The translations under genes and the position numbers were made by a program. Below are positions 1 through 8,540 of a stretch of DNA of 64,000 bases, piece after piece (position 1 is the first letter of the stretch; every line of letters starts with the position of its first letter). The stretch spans positions 124,001 to 188,000 of the forward strand of contig NZ_JOFS01000003.1 in the NCBI RefSeq assembly GCF_000719285.1, read 5' to 3'. The notes under the pieces are model-generated. The model did not search any database. It was not told the origin of the DNA and saw nothing but the letters and a program-made list of their open reading frames with translations. Origin of the DNA: Streptomyces bicolor (GTDB lineage Bacteria; Actinomycetota; Actinomycetes; Streptomycetales; Streptomycetaceae).

Positions 1-75
1 AAGGTCTGAACGTCGGGGTCACCGGACCTTCTCACCATGCGGCGGCGGCTCGATCGAACATCCGCGAGTCTGCCA

Positions 76-1065
76 CTAAGGCACCACCACGATCTTCCGC
101 CCCACCCCCGACGCGAACTGCCCCAGCGCCTCGGGATACCGCTCCAGCGGGATCCGGTCGCTGATGAACACGTCCGGATCCAGCACCCCGTTCGCGAACA
201 GCTCCGCCGCCCGCTCGAAGCTGTGCAGCACGGCCATGGAGCCCGTGATGGTGATCTCCTGGTTGTAGATGCGGTACGGGTCGATCGTCACGCGCGTCGC
301 GTAGTCCGCCACGCCGAACTGGAGGAACGTGCCCGCCTTCGCCACCCGGTCCAGGCCGTCCTGGATCGCGGCCGCGTTGCCGGTGGCGTCCACCACCAGG
401 TCCCAGCCCTGGGGGCGGTCCAGTTCGTCCGGGTTCGCCGCCGAGGCGGAGACGCCGAGGCGGCGTGCCGTCTCCAGGCGCTGTGGGTTGACGTCCACCA
501 CGTCCACGCTCGCGGCCCCCGTCCGCTTGGCAAGCTCCAGCATCATCAGGCCCATCGTGCCCGAGCCGTAGATCAGGACATGGGCGCCGAGGCGGGACTG
601 CAGGACGTCGTAGCCCCGTACCGCGCACGACAACGGCTCCACCAGCGCCGCGTCCTGCGTGCGTACGTGCTCGGGGAGCCGTACGCAGTTCGCCACCGGT
701 GCCACCGCGAACTGGGCCGCGCCTCCCGCCCTCGTCACGCCGATCGCCGCCCAGCGTTCGCAGAGGTTGTTGTGGCCGGTACGGCAGTAGCGGCACTCGT
801 AGCAGTACAGGGAGGGGTCGACCGCGACCCGGTCGCCGACCGAGAGTTCCGTGACCTCGCCGCCGACCCCGACCACCTCGCCCGCGAACTCGTGCCCGGG
901 CACGATCGGCAGCTTGGGCGCGAACTCGCCCTGGAGGATGTGCAGATCGGTGCCGCACAGGCCGCACGCGGCGACCTCGACCACGACGTCGCGCGGTCCC
1001 GGCGTCGGGTCGGGGACCTCGGCGACGACTGCCTTGCCCACGGACTCGATGACGGCGGCCTTCAT
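76..1065 (-). CDS. Zinc-dependent alcohol (polyol/sugar) dehydrogenase
   Basis: A 329-residue medium-chain dehydrogenase that probably oxidises a secondary hydroxyl of a sugar alcohol with NAD(P) in the cytoplasm. The catalytic zinc ligands C37 (GLCGTD) and H58-E59 (GHE) are present, as are the four structural-zinc cysteines C88, C91, C94 and C102, and a GSGTMG nucleotide-binding loop. It is the last gene of a minus-strand operon: its ATG overlaps the stop of the permease by 4 bp (ATGA). Its position behind a polyol-type ABC importer suggests a mannitol-, sorbitol- or arabitol-type substrate. The family is clear; the substrate is inferred from context only. Confidence 0.87.
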   Translation of the reverse strand: MKAAVIESVGKAVVAEVPDPTPGPRDVVVEVAACGLCGTDLHILQGEFAPKLPIVPGHEFAGEVVGVGGEVTELSVGDRVAVDPSLYCYECRYCRTGHNNLCERWAAIGVTRAGGAAQFAVAPVANCVRLPEHVRTQDAALVEPLSCAVRGYDVLQSRLGAHVLIYGSGTMGLMMLELAKRTGAASVDVVDVNPQRLETARRLGVSASAANPDELDRPQGWDLVVDATGNAAAIQDGLDRVAKAGTFLQFGVADYATRVTIDPYRIYNQEITITGSMAVLHSFERAAELFANGVLDPDVFISDRIPLERYPEALGQFASGVGRKIVVVP

Positions 1066-1910
1066 TTCACGGCTCCCAACGACAGGCCCTGGACCAGCTT
1101 GTCCTGGGCGGCGAACCCCGCGGCGAGCACCGGCAGGGAGATGACGAGCGACGCGGCGCACACCTTCGCCAGGAACAGGCCCTGGCTGGTGATGAAGCCG
1201 GTCAGGAAGACGGGGGCGGTCTCCGCCACCACGCCGGTCAGTACGCGGGCGAAGAGAAGCTCGTTCCAGCTGAAGATGAAGCAGATCAGGGCTGTCGCGG
1301 CGATGCCGGGCAACGCGATGGGGGCCACCACGCGCGTGAGGATCGTCGGGAGCTTCGCGCCGTCCACCCTTGCCGCCTCGATGATCGCCACCGGGATCTC
1401 GGACAGGAAGGAATGCATCATCCACACCGCGATCGGCAGATTCATGGAGGTGTAGAGGATGACCAGCAGCCAGATGTTGTCGAGCATGTCGGTGTTCTTC
1501 GCGAACAGGTAGAGCGGCAACAGGCCCGCCACGGCCGGCAGCATCTTCGTCGACAGGAAGAAGAACAGGACGTCGGTCCACTTCTTCACCGGGCGGATCG
1601 ACAGGGCGTACGCCGCCGGGAGGGCGAGGACCAGGACGAAGAGCGTCGACGCCACCGATGCCACCGTCGAGTTGATCAGTGCCGGCCAGGGACTCGCCCC
1701 GCCGCCCGCGCCGAAGAACTCCCGGTAGCCGTCCAGCGTCAGCGAGGCGGCGAAGGACGGCGGATTGGTCGCCGCGTCCGCCTCGGAGTGGAAGGACGTC
1801 AGGGCCATCCACGCGATCGGCAGGAAGAACACGATCCCGAGCAGCCAGGCCACGAGGCCCAGGCCAACTCCCTTGCGGCGGCTGCGAAGTCGTACGGCCA
1901 CTGCACTCAT
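1062..1910 (-). CDS. Carbohydrate ABC transporter permease (MalG type)
   Basis: A 282-residue inner-membrane permease of a CUT1 sugar importer with about six hydrophobic segments. The cytoplasmic EAA loop that docks the ATPase is visible around IIEAARVDGA followed by a conserved LP. The gene overlaps its neighbours on both sides by 4 bp, so translation is coupled to the other permease and to the alcohol dehydrogenase. There is no ATPase gene nearby; Streptomyces sugar importers commonly share one ATPase (MsiK). The substrate is probably a polyol, from the binding protein and dehydrogenase. Confidence 0.9.
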   Translation of the reverse strand: MSAVAVRLRSRRKGVGLGLVAWLLGIVFFLPIAWMALTSFHSEADAATNPPSFAASLTLDGYREFFGAGGGASPWPALINSTVASVASTLFVLVLALPAAYALSIRPVKKWTDVLFFFLSTKMLPAVAGLLPLYLFAKNTDMLDNIWLLVILYTSMNLPIAVWMMHSFLSEIPVAIIEAARVDGAKLPTILTRVVAPIALPGIAATALICFIFSWNELLFARVLTGVVAETAPVFLTGFITSQGLFLAKVCAASLVISLPVLAAGFAAQDKLVQGLSLGAVK

Positions 1911-2845
1911 GCGTGCGACACCTCCTCGCGGAACAGGGACGACACCACGCGCAGTGCGAAGGTCGCGATGATGATCGAACCGATGACCACCAGGACACCC
2001 GCGGCCGAGGCGAGGCCGTTCTCATGGGCCTGGTAGAAGCTCTGGTAGACGGTGTAGGGGAGGTTGGCGGTGCCCAGGCCGCCCGAGGTGATGGTGAACA
2101 CCGCGTCGAAGTTCTGGACTATGTAGATCGAGCCCAGCAGGGCGCCGAGTTCGAGATAGCGGCGCAGGTGCGGGAGTGTCAGGTGGCGGAATATCTGCCA
2201 GTCACTCGCGCCGTCGACCCACGCCGCCTCGATCTGCTCGTGGTCACGGCTCTGCAGACCGGCCAGCAGGATCAGCATCATGAACGGCGTCCACTGCCAC
2301 ACCAGGGAGGCCTCCACCGCGAGCAGCGGTGTGTTGGAGATCCAGTCGGGCTGTGGGCCGCCCACATAGTGCAACAACCCATTGAACAAGCCGTATTCAG
2401 GGTTGTAGAGCACATGTTTCCAGAGCAGGGCAGCGGCGACGGGGACTACCAGGAACGGCGCGATCAGCAGGGTGCGCACCACACCCCGGCCGCGGAACCT
2501 GCGGTCCAGGAGCAGGGCGAGCACCAGGCCGAGGACCAGGCTGGCCAGCACCACCGCGACCGTCAGCAGCACGGTCGTCCACACCGAGTGGCGCAGGTCC
2601 GCGTCGGTGAGGACCTCCCGGTAGTTGTCGATGCCGGCGAAGTGGCGGGCGTCCGGGTAGAGGGAGTTCCAGTCGAAGAACGAGATCACCAGCGTCGCCA
2701 CGAACGGCAGCTGGGTCACCACGATCATGAAGACCAGGGCGGGCAGCAGGGGAGCCCGGGTCGCCCAGGCACGCAGCCGGGCGGAGGGTTGGCGGTTGGT
2801 ATGCACGGGAGTCGTGGCCACGGGGGCCGTAGTCGTCGCTGTCAT
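1907..2845 (-). CDS. Carbohydrate ABC transporter permease (MalF type)
   Basis: A 312-residue permease, partner of the MalG-type subunit. It starts at the ATG overlapping the binding-protein stop codon (ATGA), with a short Thr/Pro-rich cytoplasmic N-terminus before the first membrane segment. The EAA loop reads QIEAAWVDGASDW and ends in LPHL. A longer reading frame runs upstream but lies inside the binding-protein gene and is an artefact. With the other permease it forms the membrane channel of a polyol-type CUT1 importer. Confidence 0.9.
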   Translation of the reverse strand: MTATTTAPVATTPVHTNRQPSARLRAWATRAPLLPALVFMIVVTQLPFVATLVISFFDWNSLYPDARHFAGIDNYREVLTDADLRHSVWTTVLLTVAVVLASLVLGLVLALLLDRRFRGRGVVRTLLIAPFLVVPVAAALLWKHVLYNPEYGLFNGLLHYVGGPQPDWISNTPLLAVEASLVWQWTPFMMLILLAGLQSRDHEQIEAAWVDGASDWQIFRHLTLPHLRRYLELGALLGSIYIVQNFDAVFTITSGGLGTANLPYTVYQSFYQAHENGLASAAGVLVVIGSIIIATFALRVVSSLFREEVSHA

Positions 2846-4209
2846 CGCCCCTCGTACTCCTCGGAGATCTTCTCGGCGAGCTGCTGGGACTTCTTCAGGG
2901 CCGAGTCGACGGACTGGCGTCCGGCGATGGCCGCGCTGATCTCCTGGGAGACCCTGGTGCCGAGGTCGGTGAACTCGGGGATGCCGACGAACTGGATGCC
3001 GGGCGCGGGGCGCGGCTGTACGCCGGGGTCGTTCGGGCGGGCGCCCTCGATGGCTTCCTTCGTCATCTCCTGGAAGGCGGCGGCCTCCTGGCGGTACGCC
3101 GGGTTGGCGTACGTCGAGGCGCGCTTGCCGGCCGGCACGTTGGACCAGCCGATCTCGTCGCCGACCAGCTGCTCGTACTGCTTGCTGGAGGCCCAGGACA
3201 CGAACTTCCAGGCTTTGTCCGGGTTCCGGGACGCCTGCTGGATGCCCCAGGCCCAGGTGTAGAGCCAGCCGGAGGACTCCGTCTTCTCGACGGGTGCGGG
3301 TGCGTAGCCGACCTTGCCCTTGACCGGGCTGTTCGCCGCCTCCAGGGAACCGGCCGCGGAGGTGGCGTCGTACCACATGGCGACCTTGCCCTGGGTCATG
3401 TTGTTCAGGCACTCGGCGAAGCCGGACTGGGCCGCTCCGGACTCACCGTGTTCGCGTACCAGGTCGACATAGAACTTCGTCGCCTTCTGCCATTCGGGGG
3501 AGTCCAGCCGTGCCTTCCAGTCCTTGTCGAACCAGGTGCCGCCGAAGGTGTTCACGACGGTGGTGAGCGGGGCCATCACCTCGCCCCAGCCGGGCAGGCC
3601 GCGCAGACAGATGCCCTTCATGCCCGGCTCGGCGCCGTCCGCCTTCGCCGCGAGGTCCGCCACCTGCTGCCAGGTGGGGTTCGCGGGCATGGTGAGCCCC
3701 TCCTTCTCGAACACGTCCTTGCGGTACATCAGGAAGGACGACTCGCCGTAGAAGGGCTGGCCGTAGAGCTTGCCGTCGTCGCCGGTGAGGGACTGGCGCA
3801 TCGGCCCCAGGACGTCCTGCTCGTCGTACTCCGGGTCCCTGGCGACGTAACCGTCCATCTCCTTGAGCCAGCCGTTGCGGGCGTAGATCGGTATCTCGTA
3901 GTTGGAGAGGGTGGCGACGTCGTACTGGCCCGCCTGGTTGGCGAAGTCCTGGCTGATCTTGTCGCGCACGTCGTTCTCGGGCAGGACGGTGAAGTTGACC
4001 TTGATGCCGGTCTCTTCGGTGAAGCGGGGGGCGAGTTTCTGCAGCTCGGTCATCTGGGGGTTGTTGACCATGAGGACGTTGATCGAGTTGCCGCCCGATC
4101 CCGCCCCGCCGGCTCCGGCCCAGCAGCCGGAGAGCAGCGGGGCGAGCAGCGTCCCTGCGGCGGCCGCGACGAGCGTGGCTCGCGACCTCCGCCGGCTCTG
4201 GGTTCGCAT
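2842..4209 (-). CDS. Extracellular solute-binding lipoprotein (polyol/sugar ABC importer)
   Basis: A 455-residue family 1 solute-binding protein. The N-terminus is a lipoprotein signal: basic RRRSR, a hydrophobic stretch and a lipobox ending LLSGC with C29 as lipidated residue. The mature part resembles sorbitol/mannitol (SmoE-like) binding proteins. An AGGAG ribosome site lies 6 bp upstream of the ATG. It heads the importer operon and lies 90 bp downstream of the DeoR gene on the same strand. The polyol assignment is by family resemblance and operon context, not by a diagnostic residue. Confidence 0.86.
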   Translation of the reverse strand: MRTQSRRRSRATLVAAAAGTLLAPLLSGCWAGAGGAGSGGNSINVLMVNNPQMTELQKLAPRFTEETGIKVNFTVLPENDVRDKISQDFANQAGQYDVATLSNYEIPIYARNGWLKEMDGYVARDPEYDEQDVLGPMRQSLTGDDGKLYGQPFYGESSFLMYRKDVFEKEGLTMPANPTWQQVADLAAKADGAEPGMKGICLRGLPGWGEVMAPLTTVVNTFGGTWFDKDWKARLDSPEWQKATKFYVDLVREHGESGAAQSGFAECLNNMTQGKVAMWYDATSAAGSLEAANSPVKGKVGYAPAPVEKTESSGWLYTWAWGIQQASRNPDKAWKFVSWASSKQYEQLVGDEIGWSNVPAGKRASTYANPAYRQEAAAFQEMTKEAIEGARPNDPGVQPRPAPGIQFVGIPEFTDLGTRVSQEISAAIAGRQSVDSALKKSQQLAEKISEEYEGR

Positions 4210-4299
4210 GGATCGCTCCTGAACAAATGAAGGGGCATATGGGGAGATAAGGGGTGCAGTCGGGTAGGGGCGTGCCTGACGGGGGCGTGAGAGGAAAGG

Positions 4300-5076
4300 T
4301 CAGACGCGGATGACCTGGGGTCCCAGCAGCGAGTACCGATGCGCCTCGGCGGCCGGAAGCAGCGTGCTCGTCACGATCGCCTCCAGTGCGCCGATGTCGG
4401 CGAACCGGCAGAAGCTGACCGCTCCGAACTTGGTGTGGACGCCCGCGAACACCGTGCGGCGCGCGGCCCGGATCGCCTGCGCCTTCACCTCGCTCACCGC
4501 GGGGTCGGGAGTGGTGAGGCCGTGCTCGCGGGAGATGCCGTTGGCGCCGATGAACGCCAGGTCGATGACGAAGCCGGCCAGCATCTTCGTCGTCCAGTGG
4601 TCGACGGTGGCGAGCGTGCCGGCCCGCACCCGGCCGCCGAGCAGCAGCACGGAGACATGCTCCGACTCGGCGAGCGCGCCCGCGACCGGCAGGGACGCGG
4701 TGACCACGGTCAGCGGCCGCTCGGTGGGCAGGGCCTCGGCGATGAGCTGCGGGGTGAAGCCCTCGTCGACGAAGACCGTCTCGGCGTCCCCCAGCAGCTC
4801 GGCCGCCGCGGCCGCGACCCGGCGCTTCTCGGGGACATGGCTGGTGGCGCGGAAGGCGAGCGTCGTCTCGAAGCCGGCGCTCTCCACCGGGTAGGCGCCG
4901 CCATGGGTGCGGCGGAGAAGGCCGTGGTCCTCCAGGACGCGCAGATCCCGCCGTACGGTCTCCTTGGCCACGCCCAGCTCGACGGCGAGCGCGGTGACGT
5001 CGACGGAGCCGCTCGCGCGGGCGGCGCGGACGATCTCGCGCTGGCGTTCCTCCGCTGTTCTGTTCATGGTCGTCAC
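4300..5076 (-). CDS. DeoR/GlpR-family transcriptional regulator
   Basis: A repressor of about 258 residues that probably controls the downstream polyol transport operon. The N-terminal winged helix-turn-helix is typical of DeoR proteins (VDVTALAVELGVAKETVRRD, then DHGLLRRTHGGA). The C-terminal part is a DeoR sensor domain that usually binds a phosphorylated sugar. The frame opens with GTG at 5076; an ATG at 5067 is an alternative start. It shares strand and direction with the importer genes, so it may be co-transcribed. Confidence 0.85.
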   Translation of the reverse strand: MTTMNRTAEERQREIVRAARASGSVDVTALAVELGVAKETVRRDLRVLEDHGLLRRTHGGAYPVESAGFETTLAFRATSHVPEKRRVAAAAAELLGDAETVFVDEGFTPQLIAEALPTERPLTVVTASLPVAGALAESEHVSVLLLGGRVRAGTLATVDHWTTKMLAGFVIDLAFIGANGISREHGLTTPDPAVSEVKAQAIRAARRTVFAGVHTKFGAVSFCRFADIGALEAIVTSTLLPAAEAHRYSLLGPQVIRV

Positions 5077-5262
5077 CTGCCTCGCTGTGCTGCCCGTTCG
5101 GGCTCTCCTGTGGCCCTTGGGGGAAGTTCTACAGCGGGTATGAGGTGGTGACCAGGTCTGTTACGGGGGTGATACTGCCCGGTGTGTGCCCGTTCGGTCG
5201 TGTGGGTGCCCGGGCTGGACTCAGGGCTCGGGCGGTGCGGTCGTGTGGTGGCCGCGGGTGTG

Positions 5263-5294
5263 TTGTGGCTGGTCGCGCAGTTCCCCGCGCCCCT
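5263..5294. repeat. Dispersed intergenic repeat, copy 1
   Basis: A 32-bp element whose core reads GGCTGGTCGCGCAGTTCC. Near-identical copies lie at 25780-25811 (same orientation) and 15489-15520 (inverted, with one visible substitution). All are in non-coding DNA next to gene ends. Similar short elements are common between genes in Streptomyces genomes. Confidence 0.75.
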
Positions 5295-5303
5295 TTGGGG
5301 CGC
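5287..5303. terminator. Hairpin, 7-bp stem
   Basis: GCGCCCC, loop TTT, GGGGCGC is a perfect inverted repeat at the right end of the dispersed repeat. It may act as a terminator for transcription from either side; there is no U tract. Confidence 0.5.
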
Positions 5304-5359
5304 TGTGGTGCCGTGTCTGGGCATGCGGGAGTCGGGCCTGAGCGCTGCCCGAATGTGGC

Positions 5360-5390
5360 GGCGGGCGGGCCCGTTCGGTGCCCGCCCGCC
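5360..5390. terminator. Strong hairpin downstream of udh
   Basis: An 11-bp perfect stem (GGCGGGCGGGC and its complement) with a 9-base loop, 22 bp past the udh stop codon. It is followed by CTTTT on the plus strand. It probably terminates udh transcription. Confidence 0.65.
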
Positions 5391-5412
5391 CTTTTGCGAC
5401 GACTCGTTTCGG

Positions 5413-6237
5413 TCAGTACGGCCAGAGGGGCGGGTCGCTCACGAAGTGACCGCCCAGGTAGGCGTGCGCGATGTTGCCCGGCTCGAGCTCACCCTGCTCC
5501 GCGATCAGCTTCTCGGCGTACGGCTCGGAGTCGTCCTGCGGCTCGTAGCCCAGGGAGCGGGCGGTGGTCAGGTCCCACCACAGGCGGGTGTTCGCGGAGG
5601 AGCCGTAGACGACGGTGTGCTCGACGTTCTCGGCGGTCAGGGCCGCGTGGAAGAGGCGGGCGCCGTCGGCGGGGCTCATCCACACCGAGAGCATGCGGAC
5701 GCTGGTCGGCTCGGGGAAGCAGGAGCCGATGCGTACGGACACCGTCTCCAGGCCGTACTTGTCCCAGTAGAACTGCGCGAGGTCCTCGCCGAAGGACTTG
5801 GACAGGCCGTAGAAGGTGTCGGGGCGGCGCGGGGTGTCGATGGGGATCAGCGCGCCCGGATCAAAGGGCGCGTCGCCCTGGGGGCGTGGCGTGAAGCCCA
5901 CCGCGTGGTTGGAGGAGGCGAAGACGATACGGCCGACGCCCTCCTCTCGGGCGGCCTCGTACAGGTTGTAGGTGCCCTCGATGTTCGCCCGGAGGATCTT
6001 CTCGAACGGGGCTTCCAGGGAGATGCCCGCGAGGTGGATGATCGCGTCGACGCCCCGCACGGCCTCGCGCAGCGCCTCCCGGTCGCCGAGGTCGGCGACG
6101 ATCGCGTCCGGCGCGCCCTCGATGGGGCGCAGGTCGAGGAGGCGAAGTTCGTAGCCGTACCCCGGGAGGAGGTCCCGCATCAGGGTGCCGAGTCCGCCGG
6201 CGGCGCCGGTGAGCAGAACGGTGCGGGGTGCGGGCAT
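5413..6237 (-). CDS. udh: Uronate dehydrogenase
   Basis: A 274-residue extended short-chain dehydrogenase that oxidises D-galacturonate or D-glucuronate to the aldarolactone with NAD+. The GxxGxxG nucleotide motif is at residues 11-17 and the catalytic Tyr143-x3-Lys147 at YGLSK. Stretches such as LAGISLEAPFE, NLYEAAREEG and RIVFASSNHAVG closely match bacterial uronate dehydrogenases. The ATG at 6237 is chosen because AGGAG lies 8 bp upstream; an in-frame ATG at 6267 lacks one. It is divergent from kdgD, which acts later in the same oxidative uronate pathway, and fits use of galacturonate from the pectin locus. Confidence 0.85.
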   Translation of the reverse strand: MPAPRTVLLTGAAGGLGTLMRDLLPGYGYELRLLDLRPIEGAPDAIVADLGDREALREAVRGVDAIIHLAGISLEAPFEKILRANIEGTYNLYEAAREEGVGRIVFASSNHAVGFTPRPQGDAPFDPGALIPIDTPRRPDTFYGLSKSFGEDLAQFYWDKYGLETVSVRIGSCFPEPTSVRMLSVWMSPADGARLFHAALTAENVEHTVVYGSSANTRLWWDLTTARSLGYEPQDDSEPYAEKLIAEQGELEPGNIAHAYLGGHFVSDPPLWPY

Positions 6238-6279
6238 CGTCGGGGCTCCTTGGGTGATCGGCCGCATGCGTGCACGGTA

Positions 6280-6294
6280 TTCACATTCGTGGAC
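6280..6294 (+). promoter_or_regulatory. Candidate operator, copy 1 (udh/kdgD region)
   Basis: TTCACATTCGTGGAC matches the second copy at 6342-6356 in 11 of 15 positions; the shared pattern is TTCAYAWWCGTRRAC. This copy lies between the predicted udh -10 box and its start codon, a typical repressor position. Confidence 0.5.
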
Positions 6295-6324
6295 AAGTTA
6301 AGGATCACGACCCTGGCGAGTCAA
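6295..6324 (-). promoter_or_regulatory. Predicted udh promoter
   Basis: On the minus strand, TTGACT (-35, 6319-6324) is followed after 18 bp by TAACTT (-10, 6295-6300), close to the main vegetative promoter pattern of Streptomyces. It points into udh. Confidence 0.55.
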
Positions 6325-6341
6325 GGGTGGTGCAGTCGATG

Positions 6342-6356
6342 TTCATAAACGTAAAC
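6342..6356 (+). promoter_or_regulatory. Candidate operator, copy 2 (udh/kdgD region)
   Basis: TTCATAAACGTAAAC is the second copy of the motif at 6280-6294, in the same orientation and 62 bp away, on the kdgD side of the divergent promoter region. No regulator gene is adjacent. Confidence 0.5.
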
Positions 6357-6426
6357 TCTGATCAGAATCCTGCACTCATCCCGCCACTCGTCCCGCACGT
6401 ACCCGCACTCGCCCCAGGGAGAGCCC

Positions 6427-7380
6427 GTGACGCCTGCCCCCCTCGCCGCACGCCTCAGCATCCCCGGTGGGCCGCTGTTCTTCCCCGTCACCGCCTACGG
6501 CCCCGACGGCTCCGTCGACCTCGACACGTACCGCACCCATGTGCGCCGGGGCGTCGAGGCCGGGGCCGCCGCCGTGTTCGCCTGTTGCGGCACCGGGGAG
6601 TTCCACGCGCTCACGCCCGAGGAGTACGAGGTGTGCGTGCGGGCGGCCGTCGAGGCGGCGGACGGACAGGTCCCGGTCGTCGCAGGCGTGGGATACGGCA
6701 CCGCCCTCGCCGTGCGGTACGCCGGGCTCGCCGAGAGCGCCGGCGCGGACGGGCTGCTCGCCATGCCGCCGTATCTCGTCGTCGCCGGGCAGGAAGGGCT
6801 CCTTCGGCACTACCAGGAGATCGCGGCGGCGACCGCGCTGCCCGTCATCGTCTACCAGCGCGACAACGCCGTCTTCACCCCGGCAACCGTCGCCGAACTG
6901 GCCCGCACGGACGGGATCATCGGCCTCAAGGACGGCCTGGGCGACCTGGACCTCATGCAGCGGATCGTCAGCGCCGTACGCACCGAAGTCACCGGCGCCT
7001 TCCTGTACTTCAACGGCCTGCCGACCGCCGAACAGACCCAGCTCGCCTACCGGGCCATCGGCGTCCCGCTGTACTCCTCCGCCGTGTTCTGCTTCGCCCC
7101 GGAGATCGCCCTCGCCTTCCACGGGGCGCTGGAGTCCGGTGACGAGGCGACCGTCACCCGCCTGCTGGACGGCTTCTACCGCCCGTTCGTCGAACTGCGC
7201 GCCCAGGGCCGCGGTTACGCCGTCGCCCTCGTCAAGGCCGGCGTACGCCTGCGGGGGCTGGACGTGGGAGAGGTCAGGCCCCCGCTGCACGAGCCGAGCG
7301 AGGAGCATGTCAAGCAGCTCGCCGAGGTGATCGAGCGCGGCTACGCGCTGCTGGAGAAGGAGCCGGAGGAAACCAAGTGA
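6427..7380 (+). CDS. kdgD: 5-dehydro-4-deoxyglucarate dehydratase
   Basis: A 317-residue enzyme of the DHDPS/N-acetylneuraminate-lyase superfamily that dehydrates and decarboxylates 5-dehydro-4-deoxyglucarate to alpha-ketoglutaric semialdehyde. It has the superfamily's Tyr143 (IVYQRDN) and Schiff-base Lys168 (IGLKDG), plus CCGTGEFHAL typical of KdgD rather than lysine-biosynthetic DapA. The length is normal. It is divergent from udh and overlaps the next gene by 4 bp. It should act downstream of aldarate dehydration in oxidative galacturonate/glucuronate catabolism; its product is a substrate for a dehydrogenase like the one at 48249. Confidence 0.87.
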   Translation: MTPAPLAARLSIPGGPLFFPVTAYGPDGSVDLDTYRTHVRRGVEAGAAAVFACCGTGEFHALTPEEYEVCVRAAVEAADGQVPVVAGVGYGTALAVRYAGLAESAGADGLLAMPPYLVVAGQEGLLRHYQEIAAATALPVIVYQRDNAVFTPATVAELARTDGIIGLKDGLGDLDLMQRIVSAVRTEVTGAFLYFNGLPTAEQTQLAYRAIGVPLYSSAVFCFAPEIALAFHGALESGDEATVTRLLDGFYRPFVELRAQGRGYAVALVKAGVRLRGLDVGEVRPPLHEPSEEHVKQLAEVIERGYALLEKEPEETK

Positions 7381-8540
7381 AGGCGTCGACATTCGTCTAC
7401 CCCTGGGACGTCAACGGGGACCCGGAGGCCCCCGGAAGGATCGCCGCCCTCGGCGTGCGACAGGTGACCCTCGCCGCCGCCTACCACTCCACCCGCGCCC
7501 TCACCCCGCGCCACCCGCGCCACCGCGTCGTCACCGCCGAACACGCCGCCGTGCTGTACCCGACGGACGACCGGTGGGCGGGCCGGGAACTGCGCCCGTA
7601 CCCGGCCGGGGCCTGGGCGCCGGGTGACGCGTACGGCGAGGCGGCCGGCGCCCTCGCGGACGCGGGCCTGGAGGTCCACACCTGGGTCGTCCTCGCGCAC
7701 AACTCCCGGCTGGGCGCCGAGCACCCGGACACCTCGGTCGTCAACGCCTACGGCGACCGCTACCCCTGGGCCCCCTGCATCGCCCAGCCCGCCACGCGCG
7801 CGTACCTCGTCGACCTGGCCGCCGAGGCAGCCGTACGCCCCGGGGCGCGCGGCACCGAACTGGAGTCCCTCGGCTGGTACGGCCTCCAGCATCTGCACGC
7901 CCACGACAAGACGGCCGGGGTCCCGCTCGGGGACGCCGGGTACTACCTGATGGCGCTCTGCTTCTGCCCGACCTGCAAGGAGGGATACGGCGCCCACGGC
8001 CTGGACGCCGACGAGCTGGCGGCCGCCATGCGCGCCGCCCTGGAGCCGCTGTGGCAGGGGGCGCAGGACGACCAGGGCTGGGCCGGCGTCGAGAAGCTGC
8101 TCGGCTCGGAAGTGGCGGCGGCCACGCGCGCGTGGCGCGACGAAACCGCCCGTACGCTCCAGGAGACGGCGGTCCGTGCGGTGCGCGCGGCCGCCCCCGA
8201 CGGCTTCCAGGTGCTGCTGCACGCCGACCCCGTGACGTACCACGTCGGCGCCAACCCCGGCGTCGACCCCGAGCACATCCTGTCCCTCGCGGACGGCGTG
8301 GTCGTGCCCTGCGCGGGCGGCCCCGCCCTGCTCACACCCTTCGCCGAGCAGGGCCGCGAGGGCGCCGTCGTCGCGGCCAACTTCGGTGTGGTCTCCGGGA
8401 TGGGCGGCAGCCCGGGCACGCTGGCGTCGGACGCGGCACGCGCGCGTGAGCTGGGCGCCACGGAAATCCGGCTCTATCACGCGGGGTTGGCGTCGGACGG
8501 GGACCTGGCGGCGGTGCGGGAGGGCCTCGCCGGACTCTGA
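7377..8540 (+). CDS. Conserved protein of unknown function, coupled to kdgD
   Basis: A 387-residue protein without signal peptide or membrane segments. I do not recognise a characterised family. The alternating strand/helix pattern and segments such as LGWYGLQHLHAHDK and a Cys pair in FCPTCKEG suggest a TIM-barrel, glycosidase-like fold. Its ATG overlaps the kdgD stop (ATGA), so it is translationally coupled and probably works in uronate or aldarate catabolism. Its last 64 bp overlap the 3' end of the convergent MFS gene. Confidence 0.75.
   Translation: MKASTFVYPWDVNGDPEAPGRIAALGVRQVTLAAAYHSTRALTPRHPRHRVVTAEHAAVLYPTDDRWAGRELRPYPAGAWAPGDAYGEAAGALADAGLEVHTWVVLAHNSRLGAEHPDTSVVNAYGDRYPWAPCIAQPATRAYLVDLAAEAAVRPGARGTELESLGWYGLQHLHAHDKTAGVPLGDAGYYLMALCFCPTCKEGYGAHGLDADELAAAMRAALEPLWQGAQDDQGWAGVEKLLGSEVAAATRAWRDETARTLQETAVRAVRAAAPDGFQVLLHADPVTYHVGANPGVDPEHILSLADGVVVPCAGGPALLTPFAEQGREGAVVAANFGVVSGMGGSPGTLASDAARARELGATEIRLYHAGLASDGDLAAVREGLAGL

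Larger units (their letters stand above)
5077..5412. other. Intergenic region with repeat element and two hairpins
   Basis: No gene is supported in these 336 bp. The left end should hold the deoR promoter. The centre carries one copy of a dispersed repeat (5263-5294) running into a perfect 7-bp hairpin (5287-5303). The right end has an 11-bp GC hairpin (5360-5390) followed by CTTTT. Open frames across it show no convincing start or codon bias. Confidence 0.6.

Noticed and set aside
1..75. AAGGTC ... GGACCTT inverted repeat at the window edge
   Set aside because: Only 6 bp pair across 18 bases, and the neighbouring context is cut off, so no role can be supported.
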